Shown here in pieces: positions 54,202 through 61,938 of a DNA stretch of 64,000 nt (its first letter is position 1; each line of letters begins with the position of its first letter). The DNA is taken from NCBI RefSeq assembly GCF_035645195.1, contig NZ_DASQNA010000025.1, positions 124,001 to 188,000 of the forward strand. Reading direction: 5' to 3'. Source of the DNA: Paenibacillus sp. Lineage in GTDB: Bacteria > Bacillota > Bacilli > Paenibacillales > YIM-B00363. Under the pieces are notes generated by a model. It was not told the DNA's origin. It did no database searches and saw only the letters and a list, made by a program, of their open reading frames with translations. The translations under genes were made by a program, and so were the position numbers.

Positions 54202-54230
54202 ATATAATTGCACCAGTGATATGGACGCAA
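54202..54230 (-). promoter_or_regulatory. iol operon promoter
   Basis: On the minus strand, TTGCGT (54225-54230) and TTATAT (54202-54207) are separated by 17 bases. Matches are moderate, but the pair lies neatly between the two operators. Confidence 0.45.
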
Positions 54231-54263
54231 TCGTTGTCTCGAAGATTTGTTCGGAAAAGGTTA

Positions 54264-54279
54264 GGTTAAGCGCTTTCCC
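54264..54279. promoter_or_regulatory. LacI-type operator, upstream (O1)
   Basis: GGTTAAGCGCTTTCCC differs from O2 at one position. Its centre is 90 bases from O2, compatible with repression by DNA looping. Confidence 0.62.
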
Positions 54280-54433
54280 TTAACTATACACCCAATTCCG
54301 CTGCCGTACAATGCTCTAAGCAAAATTTTTCCCTCTTCGCCGCCAGAACGTCGAACGGATAAGGGACATTTGTCGCCTGCTGACGCAGCCGTCTTGTTTC
54401 GCCCGCGGTGCGCCCCCCTCCCCCCGCAAAGCG

Positions 54434-54457
54434 AAAAGGCACCCGCTCCCGGGTGCC
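54434..54457 (-). terminator. Terminator after GH42 gene
   Basis: The stem GGCACCCG / CGGGTGCC has a 4-base loop and is followed by TTTT on the minus strand, 9 bases after the GH42 stop. Confidence 0.85.
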
Positions 54458-54465
54458 CCGCCTTC

Positions 54466-56511
54466 CTATCGTTTCAACATCCGAATGCCGTGCGTCGGCA
54501 GCGCCAGCTCGCCGCCGACCGCCTCGCCCGTCTCGAGATCGACGTAAGCGCGGTCGTCGAGCTTCACCGTCTGCGGCGCGCCGCTGAAATTCATGACGAA
54601 CACGTACTCGCGTTCGCCGTCGGTCCGCGCCTGCGCGGTGACGCCCGCCGGAAGCAAGGCGTTCAACACGCGCGGCACGCCCGCTTCCGCGGCGACGCTC
54701 GCGTAGAACCGCTCGTAGAACGGATCCTTCGCCCTCGTCGCGAGATAATACGCCTTGCCCCGCCCGAACCGGTTGACGGTCAGCGCCGGGCGGCCGGCGT
54801 AGAAATCGCTCGTATACGTCGCGAGCACCTCGGCGCCTTCCGCGTGGATCAGATCGCACAGCTCGTGCGACTCGTACGCGACGCCGCCGTATACGAATCC
54901 GTTGGCGTCGTGCGGATGCAGCCCCTCGATCTCCTCGGACCAAATGCCGAGCGTCTTCCGCAGCGGACCCGGGAAACCGCCGAGATGGCACAGGTCGTTC
55001 TCGTCCACGATGCCGCTCCAATACGTCGTCACGAGCGTGCCGCCCGCTTCCACATACGCTTCGAACTTGCGGCCGGACGCCTCGTCGAGCATGTACATCA
55101 TCGGCGCGACGACCAGCTTGTACTTCGACACGTCCGCATGGCGGCTGACGACGTCGACCGTAATGCCGAGCTCCCAGAACGCCCGGTAATGCTGCACGAC
55201 CGTTTGCTCGTAATGAACGCCCAAGTTCCGCGGCCCTTGCGCGTCGCGCACCGCCCAGCGGTTGTCCCAGTCGAACACGATGGCCACACTCGCGTCCGTG
55301 CCCGCGCCGAGCACGTCGCCCGACAGCTTCTCGAGCGTTGCGCCGACCTCGGTCACGTCCTGGAACACCCGCGTGTGCTCGTGCCCGACGTGGTCGACGA
55401 CCGCGCCGTGGAACTTCTCGCTCGAGCCCCGGCTCTTCCGCCATTGGAAGTACTGCACCGTATCGGAGCCGTGCGCGACCGCCTGCAGCGAGCTCAGCTT
55501 ATGCATGCCGGGACGCTTCAGCTTGCTCACCGGCTGCCAGTTCGTCAAGCTCGGCGTGCTCTCCATCAGCATGAACGGCTTCCCCTTGAGCGAGCGGAAC
55601 AGATCGTGGTTGAACGCGAACCACGATGCAACCTTGCTGTCGCTGCCGGCCTCATGCCATGTCGGATACGCATCCCACGAGACAACGTCCACGACGTCGG
55701 CGAATTTCCAATAATCGAGCCCGTCGAACAAATCCATCATGTTCGTCGTCGCCGGCAGCGACGGATTCGCGGCCTTCAGCGGCGCGACCTCATGGCGGTA
55801 GAAATCGATCGTCTGATCGGTGACGAAGCGCCGCCAGGCGAGATTTAGGCCGTGAACCGCCTTCTCCCCGTGCGGGGCGGGCGATTCGATCTGCGACCAG
55901 TCGGTGATCGTATGCGACCAGAACGCGTTCCACCACGCGTGGTTAAGCGCTTCAAGGGTGCCGTACTTGCGCTTCAGCCAGCCGCGGAACGCCTCTTGGC
56001 AGTAGTCGCAGTGGCACTCCCCGCCGTACTCGTTGGAAATATGCCAGCCGACGACGGCCGGATGGAACGCGTACCGCTCCGCCAGCTTCGCGTTCATGAT
56101 CGCGACCTTCTCGCGGTACACCGGCGAGGTGTAGCAGTGGTTGTGGCGGGCGCCGTGCAGGTTGCGCAGCCGGTTCGCTCCGACGCGCAGCACTTCCGGG
56201 TACTTCGCCGACATCCACGCGGGCCGCGCCCCGCTCGGCGTCGCGAGCCATGCGTACAGCCCGTTCGCCGCGAAATCGTCGAGCACCTTGTCGAGCCATT
56301 CGAACGTGAATACGCCTTCTTCCGGCTCGAGCGCAGACCAGGCGAAAATGCCGAGCGCCATCACGTTCGAATTCGACAGCTTCATTAAGCGAATATCTTC
56401 TTTCAGCACCTCCGGAGCGTGCAGCCATTGATCCGGATTATAATCGGCCCCGTGCATGAAGACGGGGAGTTTGCCGCTGATCGGGGGAAAACGTTTGGCC
56501 ATGCCGCTCAT
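54466..56511 (-). CDS. GH42 beta-galactosidase
   Basis: This 681-aa cytoplasmic enzyme hydrolyses beta-galactosides from galactan oligosaccharides. The TIM barrel has GADYNPDQW and acid/base Glu161 in WHISNEYGGECHC (the following Cys cluster is the family zinc site). Nucleophile Glu316 is in MLMESTPS. A trimerisation domain (about 395-600) and C-terminal beta domain follow. ATG 56511 sits 2 bases after AAGGAG; ATG 56502 (11 bases) may be the real start. It follows the GH53 gene by 6 bases. A TTAAGCGCTTCAA stretch near 55944 lies inside the gene and is probably chance. Confidence 0.95.
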   Translation of the reverse strand: MSGMAKRFPPISGKLPVFMHGADYNPDQWLHAPEVLKEDIRLMKLSNSNVMALGIFAWSALEPEEGVFTFEWLDKVLDDFAANGLYAWLATPSGARPAWMSAKYPEVLRVGANRLRNLHGARHNHCYTSPVYREKVAIMNAKLAERYAFHPAVVGWHISNEYGGECHCDYCQEAFRGWLKRKYGTLEALNHAWWNAFWSHTITDWSQIESPAPHGEKAVHGLNLAWRRFVTDQTIDFYRHEVAPLKAANPSLPATTNMMDLFDGLDYWKFADVVDVVSWDAYPTWHEAGSDSKVASWFAFNHDLFRSLKGKPFMLMESTPSLTNWQPVSKLKRPGMHKLSSLQAVAHGSDTVQYFQWRKSRGSSEKFHGAVVDHVGHEHTRVFQDVTEVGATLEKLSGDVLGAGTDASVAIVFDWDNRWAVRDAQGPRNLGVHYEQTVVQHYRAFWELGITVDVVSRHADVSKYKLVVAPMMYMLDEASGRKFEAYVEAGGTLVTTYWSGIVDENDLCHLGGFPGPLRKTLGIWSEEIEGLHPHDANGFVYGGVAYESHELCDLIHAEGAEVLATYTSDFYAGRPALTVNRFGRGKAYYLATRAKDPFYERFYASVAAEAGVPRVLNALLPAGVTAQARTDGEREYVFVMNFSGAPQTVKLDDRAYVDLETGEAVGGELALPTHGIRMLKR

Positions 56512-56517
56512 CGCTCC

Positions 56518-57576
56518 TTATGGGTTGGAAGGGTGTCCATCTTCTAATAATACTTCGACCGATCTCAGCTTATTTCCTGCGTAATCGAACAGCGTCAGAT
56601 TGGACCAATTGTTCGCGTGCCCGACCGACCAGTCGTCCTTCGCCGGAATCCAGCACGGCTCCCACCAGTGGAAGCCGGCGCCGAGCCCGTTCGGCACGCC
56701 GCGGATCGTCTGCATGAACTCCCGCAAATACGCCGCCTGGCCTTCCACCGTCGCCGGATGCGGCGTCTTAAGCGGCGTGTCCGCCGTGACGATGAATTCG
56801 AGACCGTCCGCCGGCTCCGTCGTCCACGGGTACGCCGTCTCGACGACGACGATCGGTTTGCCGTAACGAAGCGCAAGGTCGTTCACATTCGCCGCTAAAT
56901 CGTCGAGCGTCCCGTGCCACCACGGGTAAAACGACAAGCCGATCGTGTCGAAATCGACGCCGAGCGCCGCGAACCGGTCGTAAAACTTCACGCTGGACGC
57001 GTTGTCGCCTCCCCGGTCGATATGAATCATAACCTCGACGTTCTGATCGACCGCCTTCGCCGCGTCGATGCCCGCCTTCACGAGCGACGCCAACGCCTCC
57101 CACTGAACGTCCGTATCGAATTCGCCGTCGACCTTGCCGGTCGGCCACAGCATCCCCGGCGTTATTTCGTTGCCGATCTGCACCATGTCCGGCGCCGCGC
57201 CCGCTTCCTTCAGCGCCGTCATCACCTGCGCCGTATAGTCGTACACCGCCTGACGCAAGCCGCCCAAGTCGAGCGTCTCCCACGCCTTCGGCTTGAACTG
57301 CTTGCCCGGGTCCGCCCACATATCGGAATAATGGAAGTCGAGCAGGAAGTGAAAGCCCTTCTCCTTAATTCGCTTCGCGACGCCGATCGTACGCTCCAGA
57401 TTGCAGAACGTGCGCGGCGGTTCGTTCCAAATGCGCAGCCGAATCGAATTGACTCCGTTCGCCTTCAGGATGTCGAGACAGTCTTCGGCCGCGCCGCCGT
57501 CGCGGAACGTCCCGCCCGCCGCTTCGATTTCGTCCAGGAACGAGACGTCCATGCCTTGAATGAATGCCGGTTTCAT
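56518..57576 (-). CDS. GH53 endo-beta-1,4-galactanase, apparently cytoplasmic
   Basis: This 352-aa GH53 TIM barrel cleaves beta-1,4-galactan. It has GMDVSFLDEIEAAGGTF, SIRLRIWNEPP, LLDFHYSDMWADPGKQ, acid/base Glu137 in QIGNEITPGMLWP and nucleophile Glu246 in VVVETAYPW. Characterised relatives are mostly secreted, but this protein starts at the catalytic domain with no signal peptide. It therefore probably trims imported oligosaccharides. AAAGGGG is about 12 bases before ATG 57576. It is in the same operon as the GH42 and LplBC-type permease genes. Confidence 0.93.
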   Translation of the reverse strand: MKPAFIQGMDVSFLDEIEAAGGTFRDGGAAEDCLDILKANGVNSIRLRIWNEPPRTFCNLERTIGVAKRIKEKGFHFLLDFHYSDMWADPGKQFKPKAWETLDLGGLRQAVYDYTAQVMTALKEAGAAPDMVQIGNEITPGMLWPTGKVDGEFDTDVQWEALASLVKAGIDAAKAVDQNVEVMIHIDRGGDNASSVKFYDRFAALGVDFDTIGLSFYPWWHGTLDDLAANVNDLALRYGKPIVVVETAYPWTTEPADGLEFIVTADTPLKTPHPATVEGQAAYLREFMQTIRGVPNGLGAGFHWWEPCWIPAKDDWSVGHANNWSNLTLFDYAGNKLRSVEVLLEDGHPSNP

Positions 57577-57645
57577 AGTAAAAAACGACCCCTTTACTCC
57601 GTGTAAATGTACGCCGCAAGCCGAGCGCCCGCCGCCTTCCGCGCC

Positions 57646-58521
57646 TTACTCCTTGACCGAACCGAGCACGAGCCCTTTCACGAAAAATCGCTGAAGGAAC
57701 GGATACACGAGCAAAATCGGCAGCGCGCCGATGAAAATTTGCGCCGCGTTAATCGTCTTCTGCGACAGCAGCTCCATATCCTTCGGGGAGATGCTCATGT
57801 CGCTCATGTCTCTCGTAATGATGACCGTCTGCAAATACGTCGCGAGCGGATATTGATCCTTGCCGACGTACAGCAGCCCGTCGAACCAAGAGTTCCAATG
57901 GAACACCATGCTGAACAGCGCGAGCGTCGCGATCGCCGGCATCGAAATCGGCAAATAAATGCTGAAGAGCGTCCGGAAATGGCCCGCGCCGTCGATGAGC
58001 GCCGCTTCCTCCAAATCCTTCGGCACGCCGCGGAAAAAGTTGAGCATCAAAATCGTCAAGTACACGTTCACCGCCGCCGGCAGCACGAGCGACCAGAACG
58101 ATCCCATCAAGCCGATTTTCTGAATGACGATGTAGAACGGGACGAGGCCGCCGTTGAACACCATCGTGAAGACGAAAATCCATGCGTACGCCGTACGGCC
58201 TTTGAACGCCGATTCCTCCTTCGAGAGCGGATACGCGGCCAGGAAGGCGAGGAACAGCGTCAGCGCCGTGCCGAGCACCGTCCTCTGCACCGACACCCAC
58301 AGCGCGCCGAGGAAGGCCGGGTTGTTGACCGTTTTCTTATAGGGCTCGAGCGTAAAGTCTACCGGCCACAAGCCGACCAAGTTCGCGTCCGCCGCCGCCT
58401 TCGCGCTGAACGACACGGCGAGCACGTGGACGAGCGGAATGACGCACAGCAGTGCGAGGAGAGCGAGACCGGTCATGTTGAATGCGTTGAAAATGCGGTA
58501 TTGCAGGCTTTTGTAGTACAT
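57646..58521 (-). CDS. Carbohydrate ABC permease, LplC-type
   Basis: This 291-aa permease has six helices and the EAA motif DLEEAALIDGAGHFRTLFSI. It has the typical long second loop (LWPVDFTLEPYKKTVNNPAF). It pairs with the LplB-type protein and the 60122-61831 binding protein; no ATPase is local. AAGGAGGTG lies 5 bases before ATG 58521, and the gap to the partner is 12 bases. Confidence 0.93.
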   Translation of the reverse strand: MYYKSLQYRIFNAFNMTGLALLALLCVIPLVHVLAVSFSAKAAADANLVGLWPVDFTLEPYKKTVNNPAFLGALWVSVQRTVLGTALTLFLAFLAAYPLSKEESAFKGRTAYAWIFVFTMVFNGGLVPFYIVIQKIGLMGSFWSLVLPAAVNVYLTILMLNFFRGVPKDLEEAALIDGAGHFRTLFSIYLPISMPAIATLALFSMVFHWNSWFDGLLYVGKDQYPLATYLQTVIITRDMSDMSISPKDMELLSQKTINAAQIFIGALPILLVYPFLQRFFVKGLVLGSVKE

Positions 58522-58533
58522 GTCCGCACCTCC

Positions 58534-59430
58534 TTAGAAAATTCGATAGTTCGCCAGCTTGTAAGCGAGCCGGTACGAAACGACGATCAAGATCATGCTG
58601 ATGACCGACTTGAACAAGCCGATCGCGGTGCCGAAGCCCATTTCGCCGTTCAATATTGCCGTCCGGTAGACGAACGTGTCGATGATGTCGCCGGTTTTGT
58701 AGACGAGCGGGTTGTACAGGTTGAAAATTTGATCGAATCCTGCGTTCAAAATGTTGCCGAGCGACAGCGTCCCGACGACGACGGCCATCGGCAGCATCGA
58801 TGGAATCGTAATGTACAGCGTCTGCTTCAGCCGGCTCGCGCCGTCCACCTCCGCCGCCTCGTACAGCGACGGGTTGACATTGGCGAGCGCCGCCAGGAAG
58901 ACGATCGTGCCGAAGCCGAATTCCTTCCACACCTCGGAAACGATGACCGTGACGCGGAACCATTGCGGGTCGCCGAGGAAAAAGATCGGCTCAATGCCGA
59001 ACCATGACGTCAGGACTCGATTCACGAAGCCGCCGTCCGTCGACAAAATGTTCAGCAACACGCCGCCGAGGATGACCCAGGACAGGAAGTGCGGCAAGTA
59101 GACGAGCGTCTGGACGGCGCTCTTGAACAGCCGCTGACGAATTTCATTCAGGAACATCGCGAACGTGAACGGCGCCAGCAGGTTGAAGACGATTTTCAGC
59201 GACGCGATGATGAGCGTGTTCCAGATCACTTCGACGCTGTCCTGCCGCTCGAACAAATAACGGAAGTTGTCCCAGCCGACCCACGCCGAGCCGCCGATGC
59301 CGAGCCACGGTTTGAAGTCTTGGAACGCCATAACGATGCCGCCCATCGGCAGGTACGCGAATACGATTAAGAATAGTAGGGAAGGCAGGATCATGAGATG
59401 GAATTGCCAGTTGCGTCGAATCAGTTTCAT
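58534..59430 (-). CDS. Carbohydrate ABC permease, LplB-type
   Basis: This 298-aa permease starts with a short basic tail and the helix LMILPSLLFLIVFAYLPM. It has FQDFKPWLGIGGSAWVGWDN typical of the LplB group and the EAA motif LYEAAEVDGASRLKQTLYI. AGGGGGAG is 6 bases before ATG 59430. A 691-base gap with repeats and a terminator separates it from its binding-protein gene. Confidence 0.93.
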   Translation of the reverse strand: MKLIRRNWQFHLMILPSLLFLIVFAYLPMGGIVMAFQDFKPWLGIGGSAWVGWDNFRYLFERQDSVEVIWNTLIIASLKIVFNLLAPFTFAMFLNEIRQRLFKSAVQTLVYLPHFLSWVILGGVLLNILSTDGGFVNRVLTSWFGIEPIFFLGDPQWFRVTVIVSEVWKEFGFGTIVFLAALANVNPSLYEAAEVDGASRLKQTLYITIPSMLPMAVVVGTLSLGNILNAGFDQIFNLYNPLVYKTGDIIDTFVYRTAILNGEMGFGTAIGLFKSVISMILIVVSYRLAYKLANYRIF

Positions 59431-59620
59431 CGAAAGCTCCCCCTAGCGGTATATACCGAAATTATATCAACCGACCGACTCCCGAAAGTAGAAGCCAAAC
59501 GCAACATTCATGGCACGATTGCAACCTGTTCGTTCCGTCAAGCCAGCCGGACTCGGGGGAGCGGCGTCGTAAGTGCGCATATCGCTCCTGCTGGCTGCGG
59601 GCGAACGAAGTATGTACTCA

Positions 59621-60030
59621 TAACGTCCCCCACTCCCGCAGGCTGCGGGCGCTCGCGGGGCTTGATGGGAACGAAGTACGCTTAAGAAGGGTAGGGTGGT
59701 TGCTTCTTTTGCGTACCTGCTTCCCATAACGTCCCCCGCTCCCGCAGATCGCGAGAGCTCGCGGGGCATGATGGAACGAAGTACGCTTAAAAAGGGTAGG
59801 GTGGTTGCTTCTTTTGCGTACCTGCTTCCCATAACGCCCCCCGCTCCCGCAGATCGCGGCCGCTCGTGGGGCATGATGTGAACAAAGTACGCTTAAAAAG
59901 GGTAGGGTGGTTACTTCTTTTGCGTACCTGCTTCCCATGTAACGTCCCCCACTCCCGCAGGCCGCGAGCGCTCGCGGGGCAAGAAAGGACGCTTAAGTAG
60001 GGCAGGACGGTTGCTTCTTTCGCTCAACGC
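59621..60030. repeat. Four tandem ~106-bp repeats
   Basis: Copies start at TAACG 59621, 59727, 59832 and 59940 (periods 106, 105, 108), with a degenerate part before 59621. Each has a hairpin-forming core (CGCGAG / CTCGCG in the second copy) and an inverted GTACGC / GCGTAC pair around a purine-rich stretch AAAAAGGGTAGGGTGG. They lie between a terminator and the permease genes. Short open frames through them only echo the period. Nothing else is seen in 59431-60121 except the terminator at 60032. Confidence 0.9.
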
Positions 60031-60031
60031 A

Positions 60032-60069
60032 AAAACTCCGCCCGTTTCGCATGGAAACCGCGGAGTTTT
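60032..60069 (-). terminator. Terminator after galactan-type binding-protein gene
   Basis: AAAACTCCGC and GCGGAGTTTT form a 10-bp stem with an 18-base loop, 53 bases after the binding-protein stop. Partial read-through would give much more binding protein than permease. Confidence 0.75.
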
Positions 60070-60121
60070 CCCCTCGCATTCAGAGCGGCCCGCCGTTCGC
60101 GGACCGCTCTTGTGCTGCGCC

Positions 60122-61831
60122 TTATTTGTTTACGTTCGCATACCACTCGTTGACTTCCTTCGTAATCTGCTCGCCGCCCGCGGATTTCCACGAGGCGACG
60201 AACTGGTCGAACGAGTCGATCGGCTTCTGGCCGTAAATGATCTCGTTGAACGTCTGGTTCTCCAGCTTGTTCAAGTAGTCGAGCTTCGTCTTCATCGTTT
60301 CCGTAGGCGGACCCGTGAACATATCCTTGAAGGAGATGTCCTCCTGCGACAGCAGCACCTTCGCCGCCGCCGGCGTTTCCGGACCGTAGTTGTTCCTCAC
60401 TTCCTTCTCGAGCCGCGTCGTCGGCTCCTTGCCGTCCGCGAGGTTGAGCAGCGCCTTCATCTGCGCGTCCGGAATGCGGGCGCCGTCGCGAATCAGGAAG
60501 TAACGCATCACGTTCACTTCGCCGCCCGGAATGTCCGACAAGTACAACGGATTGCCGTTCGCGTCGAGGTCGTAGTCGTAGCCTTTAAATATACCAATTT
60601 CGTATGGGCTGCCCGGTTGCGGATCGGCGATATGCTCGTACATGTAGTTCTGGTACGTGAACAGCGCTTCCGGGTTTTTCATGTTTTTGTTGATCAAGAC
60701 GACGCCGTTCGTGAAATGCGTGCCGTGGCGGCCCGCTTTGCCGTCCGGACCGGCCGGGATCGCGTACGGCTTCCATACCGCGTGCGGCACGTTCTTCGCC
60801 GTATCGAGCAGCGGCCAGCCGCTCATCCAGTACGGTCCCGGAATGATGCCCGCCGTGCCCGCCACCGCCGGCTCGGCCGTCTTGTTCGCGTCCCACAGCG
60901 CGACCTCTTTCGGGATGAAGCCTTTCTCATGCCATTCCTTCAGCTTCGCGAGGCCGTCCTTCATGGCCGGATTCGTGGAGCCGTACTCCAGGGAGCCGTC
61001 CGCCGCGGCGTTCCATTGGTTCGGAATCGTGCCGAACGCGCCGAACACCCAAGACGGATCGCCCATCCATGTGTTCATATCGTCCTTGAAGCCGATGCTG
61101 AGCGGAACGACTTGATCCGGGGACAACCCGTCCGGATTGTTGTTCTTGAACGCTTCCATGACCGTCTCAAGCTCCGCGAGCGTCGTCGGCGCTTCCAAAC
61201 CGAGCTTGTCGAGCCAATCCTGACGTATCCACAGCAGGTAATCGTGGTTGTACGCGTAATCGAGGAGCGGAATGCCCATCCGCTTGCCGTCGCGCATGTA
61301 CGGATCCCATACATGCGGATCGATCGCCATCGCGGCCTTCCATTTGTCGGACGCATATTTGTCGAACAGCGGGCCCGCTTCTTGGAAGATGCCCGAATCG
61401 ATCAAGTCCTGAGCGAGCGTCGGATCGTCTTTGCCGATCGTGATGACGTCCGGCATCGGTTGACCCGACGACATCGCGAGGCGCAGCTTCGTCGCGAACG
61501 CGCCGTTCGTGTCCGTGACGGACCACAGTGTATTGATCTGAATCCCGAACGTGTCGAGCGCCCATTTCGTCGCTACGTTGTTTTCGATCGTCTCGCCGTT
61601 TTTGAATTTCAAAGCCGGATCGACGCCCCACGCGACGTTGATCGCGACCGGCGGATCGTACTTATCCTTCAGCTCGCCCACAGCCGCTTCCGTCGAAGCG
61701 CTGTCGCCGGAAGTCCCCGCCGGCTCGCTCGCGCCGTCTTGCGCTCCGCCGCCTGCGCAGCCTGCAAGCAGCGTGAACGCCATGGCCGTCGCCGCCGCAG
61801 CCGTTACCCCTTTTTTCGCAAAGGCTTTCAT
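60122..61831 (-). CDS. LplA-type solute-binding lipoprotein
   Basis: This 569-aa extracellular sugar-binding lipoprotein (lipobox FTLLAGC) is of the large LplA class, with ALDTFGIQINTLWSVTD, IRQDWLDKLGLEAPTTLAEL and NEIIYGQKPIDSFDQFVASW near the end. ATG 61831 follows AAGGGGGA by 9 bases; the open frame to 61942 lacks a signal peptide. It probably delivers galacto-oligosaccharides, judging by the GH53/GH42 genes downstream and the regulator pair upstream. A TATAAT at about 61872-61877 (minus strand) is a likely -10 without a clear -35, as expected for response-regulator control. Confidence 0.92.
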   Translation of the reverse strand: MKAFAKKGVTAAAATAMAFTLLAGCAGGGAQDGASEPAGTSGDSASTEAAVGELKDKYDPPVAINVAWGVDPALKFKNGETIENNVATKWALDTFGIQINTLWSVTDTNGAFATKLRLAMSSGQPMPDVITIGKDDPTLAQDLIDSGIFQEAGPLFDKYASDKWKAAMAIDPHVWDPYMRDGKRMGIPLLDYAYNHDYLLWIRQDWLDKLGLEAPTTLAELETVMEAFKNNNPDGLSPDQVVPLSIGFKDDMNTWMGDPSWVFGAFGTIPNQWNAAADGSLEYGSTNPAMKDGLAKLKEWHEKGFIPKEVALWDANKTAEPAVAGTAGIIPGPYWMSGWPLLDTAKNVPHAVWKPYAIPAGPDGKAGRHGTHFTNGVVLINKNMKNPEALFTYQNYMYEHIADPQPGSPYEIGIFKGYDYDLDANGNPLYLSDIPGGEVNVMRYFLIRDGARIPDAQMKALLNLADGKEPTTRLEKEVRNNYGPETPAAAKVLLSQEDISFKDMFTGPPTETMKTKLDYLNKLENQTFNEIIYGQKPIDSFDQFVASWKSAGGEQITKEVNEWYANVNK

Positions 61832-61938
61832 TGCGTCGTTTCCCCCTTCGGTAATGTCTACGTTTTCATTATAGGGGGGCCGTATGTGACAGCCTATGTC
61901 GCGATTCGAACATTTCTGCACCTTTCGCAAGGGAAACG

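Noticed and set aside
55940-55960. GGTTAAGCGCTTCAAGG inside the GH42 gene as an iol operator or cre site
   Set aside because: It lies deep in coding sequence, encodes conserved GH42 residues and has no promoter nearby; chance match is more likely.
59467-59938. Two minus-strand open frames (135 and 106 codons) with repeating peptides through the tandem repeats
   Set aside because: The peptide repeats simply follow the ~106-bp DNA period in two different frames, there is no plausible start site, and the DNA contains strong hairpins. I treat the region as non-coding.
61832-61938. CCCCCCTATAATG upstream of the 60122-61831 gene as an eighth regulon site
   Set aside because: Only one CCTATA-like copy is present, and here it is itself the likely -10 box; no second copy lies 22 bases away. 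This gene has its own two-component system.
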